Shown here one piece after another: positions 1 to 6,110 of a DNA stretch of 10,465 bases (positions are counted from its first letter, which is position 1; every line of letters starts with the position of its first letter). A program made the position numbers and the translations under genes. A model generated the notes under the pieces. The model was not told the DNA's origin. It ran no database searches and was given only the letters and a program-made list of their open reading frames with translations. Source of the stretch: Pyrinomonadaceae bacterium. Its GTDB lineage: Bacteria > Acidobacteriota > Blastocatellia > Pyrinomonadales > Pyrinomonadaceae. The stretch covers positions 1 through 10,465 of the forward strand of contig JACCRA010000185.1 in assembly GCA_013813825.1 (NCBI GenBank), given 5' to 3'.

Positions 1-1236
1 GTCGTGCGGATGAAGGGCGTCTGGACTTCTTACCTGCTCAACCACCCGGCGGACATCGAGCACGTTCTTCAAACCAACAGCCAGAACTATCGGAAGGGGC
101 GCAACTATGAGGAAGCCCGCGCCTCGATTGGTAACGGCTTGCTGATCAGCGAAGGCGACTTCTGGCGACGCCAGCGGCGATTGGCCCAGCCCGCCTTCCA
201 CCGCCACCGGATCGCCGCCTTCGCCAAAGTGATGAGCGACGCGACGGAGGGGATGCTGGACCAGTGGCGACTCCGCGCCGCGCCGCGCGAACCTTTCGAC
301 GTGGCGGCGGAGATGATGCGGCTCACGCTCCGCATCGTCGGGCTGACGCTGTTCAGCACCGACCTCACGCGCGAGACGGACATTATCGCCCGGTCGCTCG
401 AAGTCGCGCGCGCGCACACCATCCGCCGGATGTGGCAGGCCGTTAAGCTGCCCGTCTCTTTCCCGACGCCGGCCAACCGCCGTTTCCGCCGCGCCATCCG
501 CGAATCCGAAGGGGTCATCTACGGCATGATCCACGCCCGCCGCCGGGGAGAAGTCGAGACCGACGATCTGCTCTCGCTCCTGCTGCGCGCCCGCGATGAG
601 GAGACCGGCGAAGCAATGAGCGACGTTCAACTACGCGACGAGGCGGCGACGATTCTCACCGCCGGGCACGAGACGACGGCGCTCGCTCTCTCTTGGACGT
701 GGTACTTGCTCGCGCAACATCCACACGTCGAGCAGAAGTTGCATGAAGAACTAACCACCGTGCTCGGCGGGCGCACGCCCGATCTCGACCATCTGCCCAG
801 ACTGAAATATACGCTCTTGGTCATACAGGAAGCGATGCGTCTTTACCCGCCCGTGTGGGCGATCAGCCGCACGGCCCTCGGCGCCGACCGCGTCGGCGGT
901 TATCGCATTCCCGCCGGCTCCGAAATCCTGCTCCTGCCTTATGTCACGCACCGCCACCCGGACTTGTGGGAACAGCCGGAAGCCTTCGACCCGGAAAGAT
1001 TTTTACCGGAGCGTTCGGCGACACGGCCCAAGTTCGCTTATTTCCCCTTCGGCGGCGGGCCGCGCCAGTGCATCGGCAATAACTTCGCACTGATGGAAGC
1101 GCAACTGATCGTCGCCGCCGTCGCGCAACAATATCGCCTGCGTTTGGTTCCCGGTCATCGGGTCGAGCCGGAGCCGTCGCTCACCCTGCGCCCGCGCGAC
1201 GGTTTGATGATGACGCTGGAGAGGAAAACCGAATGA
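1..1236 (+). CDS. Cytochrome P450, 5' end cut by window edge
   Basis: Heme-thiolate monooxygenase; substrate not predictable. The frame is open from base 1, and the segment before the first motif is about 40-50 residues short of a complete P450, so the real start lies upstream of the window; the GTG at 4 is not a convincing start. Counting from that GTG, the P450 hallmarks appear in order: C-helix WRRQRR (54-59), I-helix oxygen-activation motif AGHETT (220-225), K-helix ExxR as EAMR (276-279), PERF (330-333) and the heme loop FPFGGGPRQCIG with ligand Cys356. There is no membrane anchor in the visible part and no fused reductase or ferredoxin domain, so it should depend on separate electron-transfer partners, none of which is in this window. 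The gene ends cleanly at TGA; no obvious terminator follows. The family call is secure; a CYP subfamily cannot be given. Confidence 0.95.
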   Translation, partial: VVRMKGVWTSYLLNHPADIEHVLQTNSQNYRKGRNYEEARASIGNGLLISEGDFWRRQRRLAQPAFHRHRIAAFAKVMSDATEGMLDQWRLRAAPREPFDVAAEMMRLTLRIVGLTLFSTDLTRETDIIARSLEVARAHTIRRMWQAVKLPVSFPTPANRRFRRAIRESEGVIYGMIHARRRGEVETDDLLSLLLRARDEETGEAMSDVQLRDEAATILTAGHETTALALSWTWYLLAQHPHVEQKLHEELTTVLGGRTPDLDHLPRLKYTLLVIQEAMRLYPPVWAISRTALGADRVGGYRIPAGSEILLLPYVTHRHPDLWEQPEAFDPERFLPERSATRPKFAYFPFGGGPRQCIGNNFALMEAQLIVAAVAQQYRLRLVPGHRVEPEPSLTLRPRDGLMMTLERKTE

Positions 1237-1541
1237 TGAATCAGCGTGACATCCTTTCAGCCCCGGTCCACACGGCTGCGGCATTTCCATACCTATATCG
1301 AAACTTATGAGATGGGAACAGACGGAAAAATATTGTCCACGAACACACGAAACAACACGAAACAAATCCCACGAATTTGGAGTGTTTAGCTTCGTGTCGT
1401 GTCGTGGATCATTACTTTATTGTGTGCCAGTCTTGTACTTTCTGATTTAGCGCTCGTGATGAAACCGCCTTGTGAGAAGATCGAGATGAAATCTATTACG
1501 GCACTTCTGCTTTTGTTCGCGTGCCTGCTTTCCCTAAAATT
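1237..1541. other. Intergenic gap with repeats and a micro-ORF
   Basis: This 305-base stretch between the P450 stop and the SDR start contains no normal-sized gene. Its A+T content is visibly higher than that of the flanking genes. It holds the CACGAA-type repeats at 1336-1408 and, at its end, the short hydrophobic reading frame that begins at 1486. I see no convincing sigma70 promoter with both boxes well placed. Confidence 0.5.
1336..1408. repeat. CACGAA-rich direct and inverted repeat
   Basis: The 7-mer ACACGAA occurs at 1345-1351 and 1355-1361, and CACGAA recurs at 1370-1375. The opposite orientation follows: TTCGTGT at 1391-1397 and a run of CGTG units to 1408. TCCACGA (1336-1342) pairs exactly with TCGTGGA (1402-1408), and ACACGAA (1355-1361) with TTCGTGT (1391-1397), so the region could form an imperfect long hairpin. 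Similar TTCGTGT/ACACGAA intergenic repeats are, from memory, common in Acidobacteriota and some other soil bacteria. There is no transposase and no clear target-site duplication. It could be a dispersed intergenic repeat or a terminator-like structure for the P450 gene. Confidence 0.5.
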
Positions 1542-1545
1542 ATGA
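1486..1545 (+). CDS. Possible micro-ORF, signal-peptide-like
   Basis: ATG at 1486 opens a 19-codon frame encoding MKSITALLLLFACLLSLKL. The product has a positive N-terminus, a leucine-rich core and a Cys after FA, like a signal peptide or lipoprotein leader without a mature part. Its TGA (1543-1545) overlaps the ATG of the SDR gene (1542-1544) as ATGA, an arrangement typical of translational coupling. No strong Shine-Dalgarno sequence precedes it; GAGAAGATCGAG is purine-rich but weak. It may be a small membrane peptide, a coupling leader, the remnant of a lost exported protein, or chance. Confidence 0.22.
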   Translation: MKSITALLLLFACLLSLKL

Positions 1546-2417
1546 AGAAGGTTCTTATTGCGGGAGCGACCGGTCATTTAGGAAGAGCCATGACGCGAGA
1601 GCTTCACCGCCGCGATTACTGGACGCGGGCGTTGGTCCGTGATCCCGGCGGGCTGCGAGATACGCGCCACGTCATTAATGATGTCGTCGCCGGAGACGTT
1701 GCCACGTTGTCGCTCTTAGAGCGTGCTTGCGCCGGCGTCGATGTCGTCTTTTCGTGCCTCGGTTCTCCGATCAGCCTCTCTCCATCATGGGGGCAGCGGC
1801 GGGCATCACATCGCGAGGTTGACTACGCGCTCAATAAAAATTTGCTGGAGGCGGCAATGCACGCTAAGGCCTCTAAGTTCGTCTATGTCTCAATGTTCGG
1901 CGCTGAGAAGCTCCGGCATCTTGAGTACGTGCGGGCGCACGAAGATTTTGTCGATGCGTTGAAACAGAGCGGCATCGCGTATGCAATCGTCCGTCCGACC
2001 GGATTTTTTTATTCTTTAGCCGAGTTAGTGAAGTTGGCGCGCCATCCCGCGATGGCGCTGATTGGCAGCGGCGAGCGGCGCACCAACCCGATCCACGAAG
2101 ATGATTTAGCGGTTGTTTGCGCTGACGCTATCGAAGGCGAGCAAACCGAGTATGCGGCCGGAGGCCAAGAGACCTATACGAGAAAAGAGATTAATGAACT
2201 GGCTTTCGCCGCCCTCGGTAAAAAGCCGCGCATGATCAGAGTGCCGCCATCGCTCGTCAAAGCGGGCGTGCGAGCCATGCGGCCGTTTGATCCCAGATTG
2301 TCTGAGTTGTTGCTGTTTCTCGTGTCCGTTTCGCAAGTCGATTGCGTTGCCCCGCCCACCGGAGTCCACAGCTTGAAAAGCTATTACGCCGAGGTCGCCA
2401 AAGGCTACCGGAGATGA
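1542..2417 (+). CDS. NAD(P)-binding atypical SDR, NmrA-like
   Basis: This is a 291-residue Rossmann-fold protein of the atypical/extended short-chain dehydrogenase group (NmrA-like, NAD(P)-binding). The N-terminus MKKVLIAGATGHLG carries the dinucleotide motif GATGHLG at residues 8-14. DVVFSCLG (67-74) is the usual strand-4 segment and FVYVSMFGAEK (113-123) the strand-5 segment, where a canonical YxxxK pair is not clear. VRPTGFFY (150-157) and the IHEDDLA segment (184-190) are typical of this group. The lack of a clear Tyr-Lys catalytic pair points to a redox-sensing, binding or isomerase-like role as well as a possible reductase. I prefer ATG 1542 over GTG 1521 because the conserved fold begins directly at it; neither start has a good Shine-Dalgarno sequence. 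The stop overlaps the hydrolase start by ATGA, so the two genes are probably co-translated. Substrate unknown. Confidence 0.9.
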   Translation: MKKVLIAGATGHLGRAMTRELHRRDYWTRALVRDPGGLRDTRHVINDVVAGDVATLSLLERACAGVDVVFSCLGSPISLSPSWGQRRASHREVDYALNKNLLEAAMHAKASKFVYVSMFGAEKLRHLEYVRAHEDFVDALKQSGIAYAIVRPTGFFYSLAELVKLARHPAMALIGSGERRTNPIHEDDLAVVCADAIEGEQTEYAAGGQETYTRKEINELAFAALGKKPRMIRVPPSLVKAGVRAMRPFDPRLSELLLFLVSVSQVDCVAPPTGVHSLKSYYAEVAKGYRR

Positions 2418-3289
2418 GGAAGCGCAATTTACTTTTTGTTTCAATAGTCGGCGCGCTGCTTCTATCGTGGGCGGCGGTGTGGCTGGCAGGCAGCGTTTTG
2501 AGCGCGCCGTTTAATCAGAGCGTCGGCGAGTTGCCGGCGGACTTGCGGTCGGGGCGGGCGGTAGAGTTCGCCAGCGCGTCGGGCGCGCGGGTGCGCGGGT
2601 GGCTCGTGCCGGGCGTGCCGGGCGCGGGCGCGGTGGCGCTCATGCACGGCGTGCAAGCCAATCGCCTGAGCATGTTGGGGCGGGCGCGGTTTCTCCAACG
2701 CGCGGGCTACACGGTGCTGCTCTTCGACTTTCAGGCGCACGGCGAGACGGCTGGCGAACACATCACCTTCGGTTATTTAGAGAGTCGCGACGCGCGGGCC
2801 GCCGTCGAGTTTCTGCGCGTCGCCGCGCCGGGCGAGCGCGTCGGAGTGATTGGCGTCTCGATGGGCGGCGCGGCGACGCTGCTGGCCGCGCCGCCCGTCG
2901 AAGCCGACGCGATGATCTTTGAGATGGTTTACCCGACGATCACACAAGCCGTCGTGAATCGCTTGACGATGCGCCTCGGCGGGTGGGGCGGCGCGCTCAC
3001 GCCGCTGCTGTCCGCGCAGTTTAAGCTCAAGCTCGGCGTTGGCGCGGAACAGTTGCGTCCCATCGACAAGGTCACTGAAATCAACGCGCCAAAGCTGTTC
3101 ATCGTGGGTGCTGAAGATAGGCACACGACACTGGCCGAGTCGCAAGCACTGTTCGCAGCCGCCCGCGAGCCGAAGGAGTTGTGGGCGGTAAGCGGCGCGG
3201 CGCATGTCGATCTGCACGCTGCGGCGCGGGCGGAATACGAACGGCGCGTCTTACAATTTCTCGCGCCGTACTTGCGAAAGAATCGTTAA
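2414..3289 (+). CDS. Membrane-anchored alpha/beta hydrolase
   Basis: This is a 291-residue serine hydrolase of the alpha/beta fold. ATG 2414 overlaps the SDR stop (ATGA), and it places a basic N-terminus and a hydrophobic helix (about residues 5-31) first, consistent with an uncleaved inner-membrane anchor or a signal peptide. The catalytic triad is readable: nucleophile Ser149 in GVSMG (147-151), Asp235 in GAEDRH and His264 in GAAHVD. MHG (77-79) is the oxyanion-hole segment. FDFQAHGET (104-112) matches the conserved FDxRxHG segment of this family. The architecture resembles membrane-attached hydrolases of the BAAT/YqiA/dienelactone-like group, and specificity cannot be read. The coupled SDR gene suggests a shared, perhaps lipid-related task, but that is inference. 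An in-frame ATG at 2342 would add 24 residues inside the SDR gene and is unlikely. Confidence 0.9.
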   Translation: MRKRNLLFVSIVGALLLSWAAVWLAGSVLSAPFNQSVGELPADLRSGRAVEFASASGARVRGWLVPGVPGAGAVALMHGVQANRLSMLGRARFLQRAGYTVLLFDFQAHGETAGEHITFGYLESRDARAAVEFLRVAAPGERVGVIGVSMGGAATLLAAPPVEADAMIFEMVYPTITQAVVNRLTMRLGGWGGALTPLLSAQFKLKLGVGAEQLRPIDKVTEINAPKLFIVGAEDRHTTLAESQALFAAAREPKELWAVSGAAHVDLHAAARAEYERRVLQFLAPYLRKNR

Positions 3290-3382
3290 ACGATGTCGCC
3301 GCGCTCGCCGGGTGGCGCTAATTCCCTCTCGCGCCAATCGGTTCCCGGATGTTAGGATTTGCGGCCACAACAGATAAGCAAC

Positions 3383-3390
3383 AGGAGGAG
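3383..3390 (+). promoter_or_regulatory. Strong ribosome binding site
   Basis: AGGAGGAG lies 6 bases before ATG 3397. It is the best Shine-Dalgarno match in the window and decides the start of the metallothionein-like gene: the in-frame ATG at 3349 has no such site and would add 16 unconserved residues. Confidence 0.8.
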
Positions 3391-3396
3391 GCGAAG

Positions 3397-3573
3397 ATGA
3401 TGAGCGCCACGGAAGAAAAGATTTGTACGCACGGCGTCTGCAACTGTCTGGCCGACGTGAGCAGCGACTATTGCAGCCCTTACTGTGAGGGCGTCGGCAC
3501 GACGACCAACGATACACCGGACGAGTCGCAGGAGATGGTCTGCGACTGCGGCCACCCGACGTGCATCGGCTAG
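3397..3573 (+). CDS. Bacterial metallothionein-like small protein
   Basis: This is a 58-residue Cys-rich protein (57 if the adjacent second ATG at 3400 is used). Its eight Cys are at 10, 15, 17, 26, 30, 49, 51 and 56, with His12 and His53. The order CxxxxCxC, then DYCSPYC, then CDCGHPTC follows bacterial metallothioneins of the SmtA/BmtA type, which have paired CxC motifs, a YCSxxC segment and a zinc-finger-like CGHxxC segment. Such proteins bind Zn, Cd or Cu in the cytoplasm as thiolate clusters. Unlike SmtA as I remember it, the chain ends two residues after the last Cys, so the C-terminal CxC is incomplete, and an acidic linker (about residues 31-48) is longer. There is no signal peptide and no nearby ArsR/SmtB regulator. 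It is the first gene of a close-packed unit and overlaps the P-loop gene by 13 bases. Confidence 0.78.
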   Translation: MMSATEEKICTHGVCNCLADVSSDYCSPYCEGVGTTTNDTPDESQEMVCDCGHPTCIG

Positions 3574-4118
3574 ACGCGCCGCGCGTGCTGATCACCGGCG
3601 CGCCCGGATCGGGCAAGACCACGTTGGCGCAATTGTTGTCCGAGCGCCGCCAAGCGCCGTGGTTTGAGTTAGACGCCGTGGTTTACGAAAACGGCGGTGG
3701 TCCCAAGCGCCCGTTTCCGGAGCGGCTGGCATTAGCGCGGGAGATCGCGGCGCGCCCGGCGTGGGTAGTCGAAGGCAATTACCTGTGGTGGGCGGAAGAG
3801 TTGTATTGCGCGGCTGATCTCGTCGTCTGGCTCGATCTGCCTTGGTACGTCGCCACCGCGCGCGTCCTCGTCAGACACTTGCGCGCCAGCCTCCGGGGGA
3901 CCAACCGGCACCCCGGACTGCTCAGACTCGCGCGCTTCGTCTGGCGCTACCGGAAGTATTACTTCACTAGAGAGCCAGACTCGCCAACGGGGCCGGAAGA
4001 CGACTTGGCCGGCAACCGCGTCGCCACCGCCGTCTTCCTCCAAACTTATTCGCACAAACTAATCCGCTGCCAAAGTCGCGCGGAGGTGCGGCTGTTGGTG
4101 GAAGAAATTTCGGCCTGA
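3561..4118 (+). CDS. FlaR/adenylate-kinase-like P-loop protein
   Basis: This is a 185-residue P-loop NTPase. Walker A GAPGSGKT is at residues 13-20. The segments FELDAVVY (32-39), WVVEGNY (about 68-74) and AADLVVWLDLP (about 83-93) match the small kinase-like family often annotated as 'DNA topology modulation protein FlaR' or adenylate-kinase-like. The basic stretch with many Arg (about 99-133) fits a lid or phosphate-binding region. The real substrate of this family is not established to my knowledge; a nucleoside or nucleotide kinase is the usual guess. The start is GTG 3561, inside the metallothionein gene (13-base overlap). GTG 3585 is possible but would begin only four residues before Walker A. 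No Shine-Dalgarno sequence is evident, so translation is probably coupled. It sits 20 bases before pnuC, suggesting a link to nucleoside metabolism. Confidence 0.82.
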   Translation: MHRLDAPRVLITGAPGSGKTTLAQLLSERRQAPWFELDAVVYENGGGPKRPFPERLALAREIAARPAWVVEGNYLWWAEELYCAADLVVWLDLPWYVATARVLVRHLRASLRGTNRHPGLLRLARFVWRYRKYYFTREPDSPTGPEDDLAGNRVATAVFLQTYSHKLIRCQSRAEVRLLVEEISA

Positions 4119-4138
4119 CAACTTAGTCGTTCGTCGTG

Positions 4139-4876
4139 ATGCCGATTTTTTTCACTCGCAACAAGATGAGAAAACACGTCGAACTATGGGCGCTGGTGAC
4201 GCTCGGGCTGGGGCTGATCGTCGCGTCGTGGCAGGCGTGGCTGCCCTACAGCCTGACCGAGACGCTCGGCTTTGTGACGGGCGTGGCTTGCGTCTATCTG
4301 GTCGTGAAGCGGAACATCCTGAACTTCCCTATCGGCATCGCCAATAACGTCTTCTTCATCATCCTCTTTCTCAAGGCGCGGCTCTATGGCGACGCGGGGC
4401 TGCAAGTGGTGTATATCGCGCTCGGCCTGCACGGTTGGTACTGGTGGCTGCGCGGCGGACACCAACGCACCGCCCTCGTCGTGGCGCACGCCGCGCCCAA
4501 AACGCTCGGCCTCCTGTCCGGCGGCATCCTGCTCGGCACGGCCGGGCTGACGCTGACGTTGCAAGCCGTGAACGGTTCGGCCCCGGTGCTCGATGCCCTG
4601 ACCACGGTGCTGAGTCTGGCCGCGCAGCTATTATTAAACTACAAACTGATCGAGAACTGGTACGTCTGGCTCGTCGCCGACGTGATTTACATTTACCTCT
4701 ACGTCTCGCGCGGGTTGCACCTGACGGCAATTCTGTATTTCGTCTTTCTGTTCCTGTGCGTTGCCGGCCTTATCAGTTGGTGGCGTGCGCTTGCCCGGCA
4801 AAGCGCCGACGGGAAGGCCGCTCCGACTGACACCATCCCGGCGCGTCCCGGCGAGGGGGCCGTCTCAAATGGCTAG
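4139..4876 (+). CDS. pnuC: Nicotinamide riboside transporter PnuC
   Basis: This is a 245-residue inner-membrane protein of the PnuC family, which takes up nicotinamide riboside by facilitated diffusion that is pulled by intracellular phosphorylation. Hydrophobic helices are visible at about 16-34, 40-56, 60-79, 84-103, 124-142, 150-167, 173-190 and 196-215. Family signatures are clear: NFPIGIANN (62-70), LYGDAGLQVVYIALGLHGW (82-100) followed by YWW, and LLNYKLIENWYVW (165-177). The C-terminal 25-30 residues are hydrophilic and overlap nadR. Possible starts are GTG 4136, ATG 4139 and ATG 4166; the last begins directly at MRKHVELW. None has a strong Shine-Dalgarno sequence, so the exact start is uncertain. 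The nadR start overlaps the stop by 8 bases, and nadR encodes the enzyme that traps the imported nucleoside, which strongly supports the call. Confidence 0.93.
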   Translation: MPIFFTRNKMRKHVELWALVTLGLGLIVASWQAWLPYSLTETLGFVTGVACVYLVVKRNILNFPIGIANNVFFIILFLKARLYGDAGLQVVYIALGLHGWYWWLRGGHQRTALVVAHAAPKTLGLLSGGILLGTAGLTLTLQAVNGSAPVLDALTTVLSLAAQLLLNYKLIENWYVWLVADVIYIYLYVSRGLHLTAILYFVFLFLCVAGLISWWRALARQSADGKAAPTDTIPARPGEGAVSNG

Positions 4877-5870
4877 GCGGGGCTTGATCGTCGGCAAGTT
4901 TTACCCGCCGCACCGCGGACACAAGTACCTGATCGACACGGCGCGCCGGCAGGTGGACGAGTTGTACGTGATCGTCTGCGATAAGCTGAAACACGATCCG
5001 GCGGGCGAGTTGCGTGCGGCGTGGCTCCGAGAAATTCATCCGAACGTGCGCGTTCTTTTGATCGACGACCGGCTGGATGCGGACGACTCGCGTGTGTGGG
5101 CCGAGAACTCAATCCGCTGGCTCGGCTTCGCGCCCGACGTGGTCTTCTCCTCCGAAGACTACGGCGACCGTTTCGCGCAGTTTCTGGGCTGCCCACACGT
5201 CTCCATCGACAAGGCGCGGCAAGCCGTCCCCATCTCCGGGACCAGTGTGCGGAGTGATCCGCTCAGTTGTTGGGAATACTTGGAGCCGCCGGTCCGCGCT
5301 TACTACGCGCGGCGCGTCTGCTTGGTCGGCGCGGAATCAACCGGCAAGACGACTTTAGCTCAACAGTTGGCCGCGCACTATCGAACAGTCTGGGTGCCCG
5401 AATACGGCCGGGAGTATTCGGAGCGCAAGTTCGCGGCGGCGCAGGCCGGACGGAGCGACGAATGGCTGACGGAAGAGTTCTCGCACATCGCGCGGATTCA
5501 GTGCGCGTGCGAGAACGAGGCGGCGCGCCGGGCGAACAAAATACTAATCTGCGACACCGACGCCTTCGCCACCGCCGTCTGGCACCGCCGTTACCTGCAC
5601 GCGCGCGCGCCGGAAGTGGAAGCGATTGTCGCCGCGCACCGCCGCCGCCCTGACCTCTACCTGCTGCCCGACGTGGATACACCTTTCGTGCAGGATGGCA
5701 CGCGCGATGGCGAGATGATCCGCGAATGGATGCACTACACTTTCGTCCAAGAATTAAGGGCGCAGTCGCGCCCGTTCCGCCTCCTCACAGGCTCTTTTGC
5801 GGCACGCTTCCGCGCCGCCGTCAGACACATAGACGAGTTGCTGGAAGCCCCCACGCCCGCCGCAAAATAA
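4869..5870 (+). CDS. nadR: Bifunctional NadR: NMN adenylyltransferase / NR kinase
   Basis: This is a 333-residue cytoplasmic enzyme that phosphorylates nicotinamide riboside to NMN and adenylylates NMN to NAD. The N-terminal nucleotidyltransferase domain (about 5-140) shows GKFYPPHRGH with HRGH at 15-18, SSEDYG (94-99) and ISGTSVR (122-128). The C-terminal kinase domain (about 148-325) shows Walker A GAESTGKT (154-161), VPEYGREY (176-183), CDTDAF (228-233) and the lid-like DVDTPFVQDGTR (268-279). There is no N-terminal helix-turn-helix, so unlike the Salmonella protein it is not a DNA-binding repressor; this matches the Haemophilus-type enzyme. The start ATG 4869 overlaps the pnuC stop by 8 bases and is preceded by GAGGGGG (4853-4859) at 9 bases. 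An upstream in-frame start at 4761 would only read pnuC sequence in another frame. Confidence 0.95.
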   Translation: MARRGLIVGKFYPPHRGHKYLIDTARRQVDELYVIVCDKLKHDPAGELRAAWLREIHPNVRVLLIDDRLDADDSRVWAENSIRWLGFAPDVVFSSEDYGDRFAQFLGCPHVSIDKARQAVPISGTSVRSDPLSCWEYLEPPVRAYYARRVCLVGAESTGKTTLAQQLAAHYRTVWVPEYGREYSERKFAAAQAGRSDEWLTEEFSHIARIQCACENEAARRANKILICDTDAFATAVWHRRYLHARAPEVEAIVAAHRRRPDLYLLPDVDTPFVQDGTRDGEMIREWMHYTFVQELRAQSRPFRLLTGSFAARFRAAVRHIDELLEAPTPAAK

Positions 5871-5898
5871 AACTTTAAGAAACGAGCGTGACAGGACT

Positions 5899-5929
5899 TT
5901 GAGAAACATTTTGACCGCCGTGTAATAAT
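5899..5929 (+). promoter_or_regulatory. Possible sigma70 promoter for the rhodanese gene
   Basis: TTGAGA (5899-5904) is followed after 18 bases by TAATAAT (5923-5929). A small GC hairpin (CGCGC, GGAA loop, GCGCG at 5930-5943) lies just downstream. The distance to the rhodanese start is about 180 bases, leaving a long leader. That leader also contains an exact 6-base inverted repeat, CCGCGT (6056-6061) and ACGCGG (6075-6080). No gene is supported in 5871-6110. Confidence 0.3.
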
Positions 5930-6110
5930 CGCGCGGAAGCGCGGTGAAGAGTTGCTGAAACACGTTGCCGTCACTCGTTCATTATTTGATGTTCGTCGCC
6001 GGGGCTTATTGACCGCTTCCATTCCGGCGCGGTTTCGTGCGATGCTACGCACCCGCCGCGTTCAAAGAACCCGGACGCGGAGAAGTTTTCGATTCAGGAG
6101 AGCGAAGCGA

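Noticed and set aside
3313..3336. Hairpin TGGCGC / GCGCCA after the hydrolase gene
   Set aside because: It has a six-base stem with a 12-base loop and no T-run; such pairs are expected by chance in GC-rich DNA.
5911..5929. TTGACC (5911-5916) with TAATAAT (5923-5929)
   Set aside because: The spacer is only 6 bases. TTGAGA at 5899, with 18 bases, is the more reasonable -35 partner.
5952..6110. Upstream extension of the rhodanese frame by 53 codons
   Set aside because: The extension is Arg-rich without similarity to a domain and would hide the signal peptide. The AGGAG site at 6096 supports the start at 6111.
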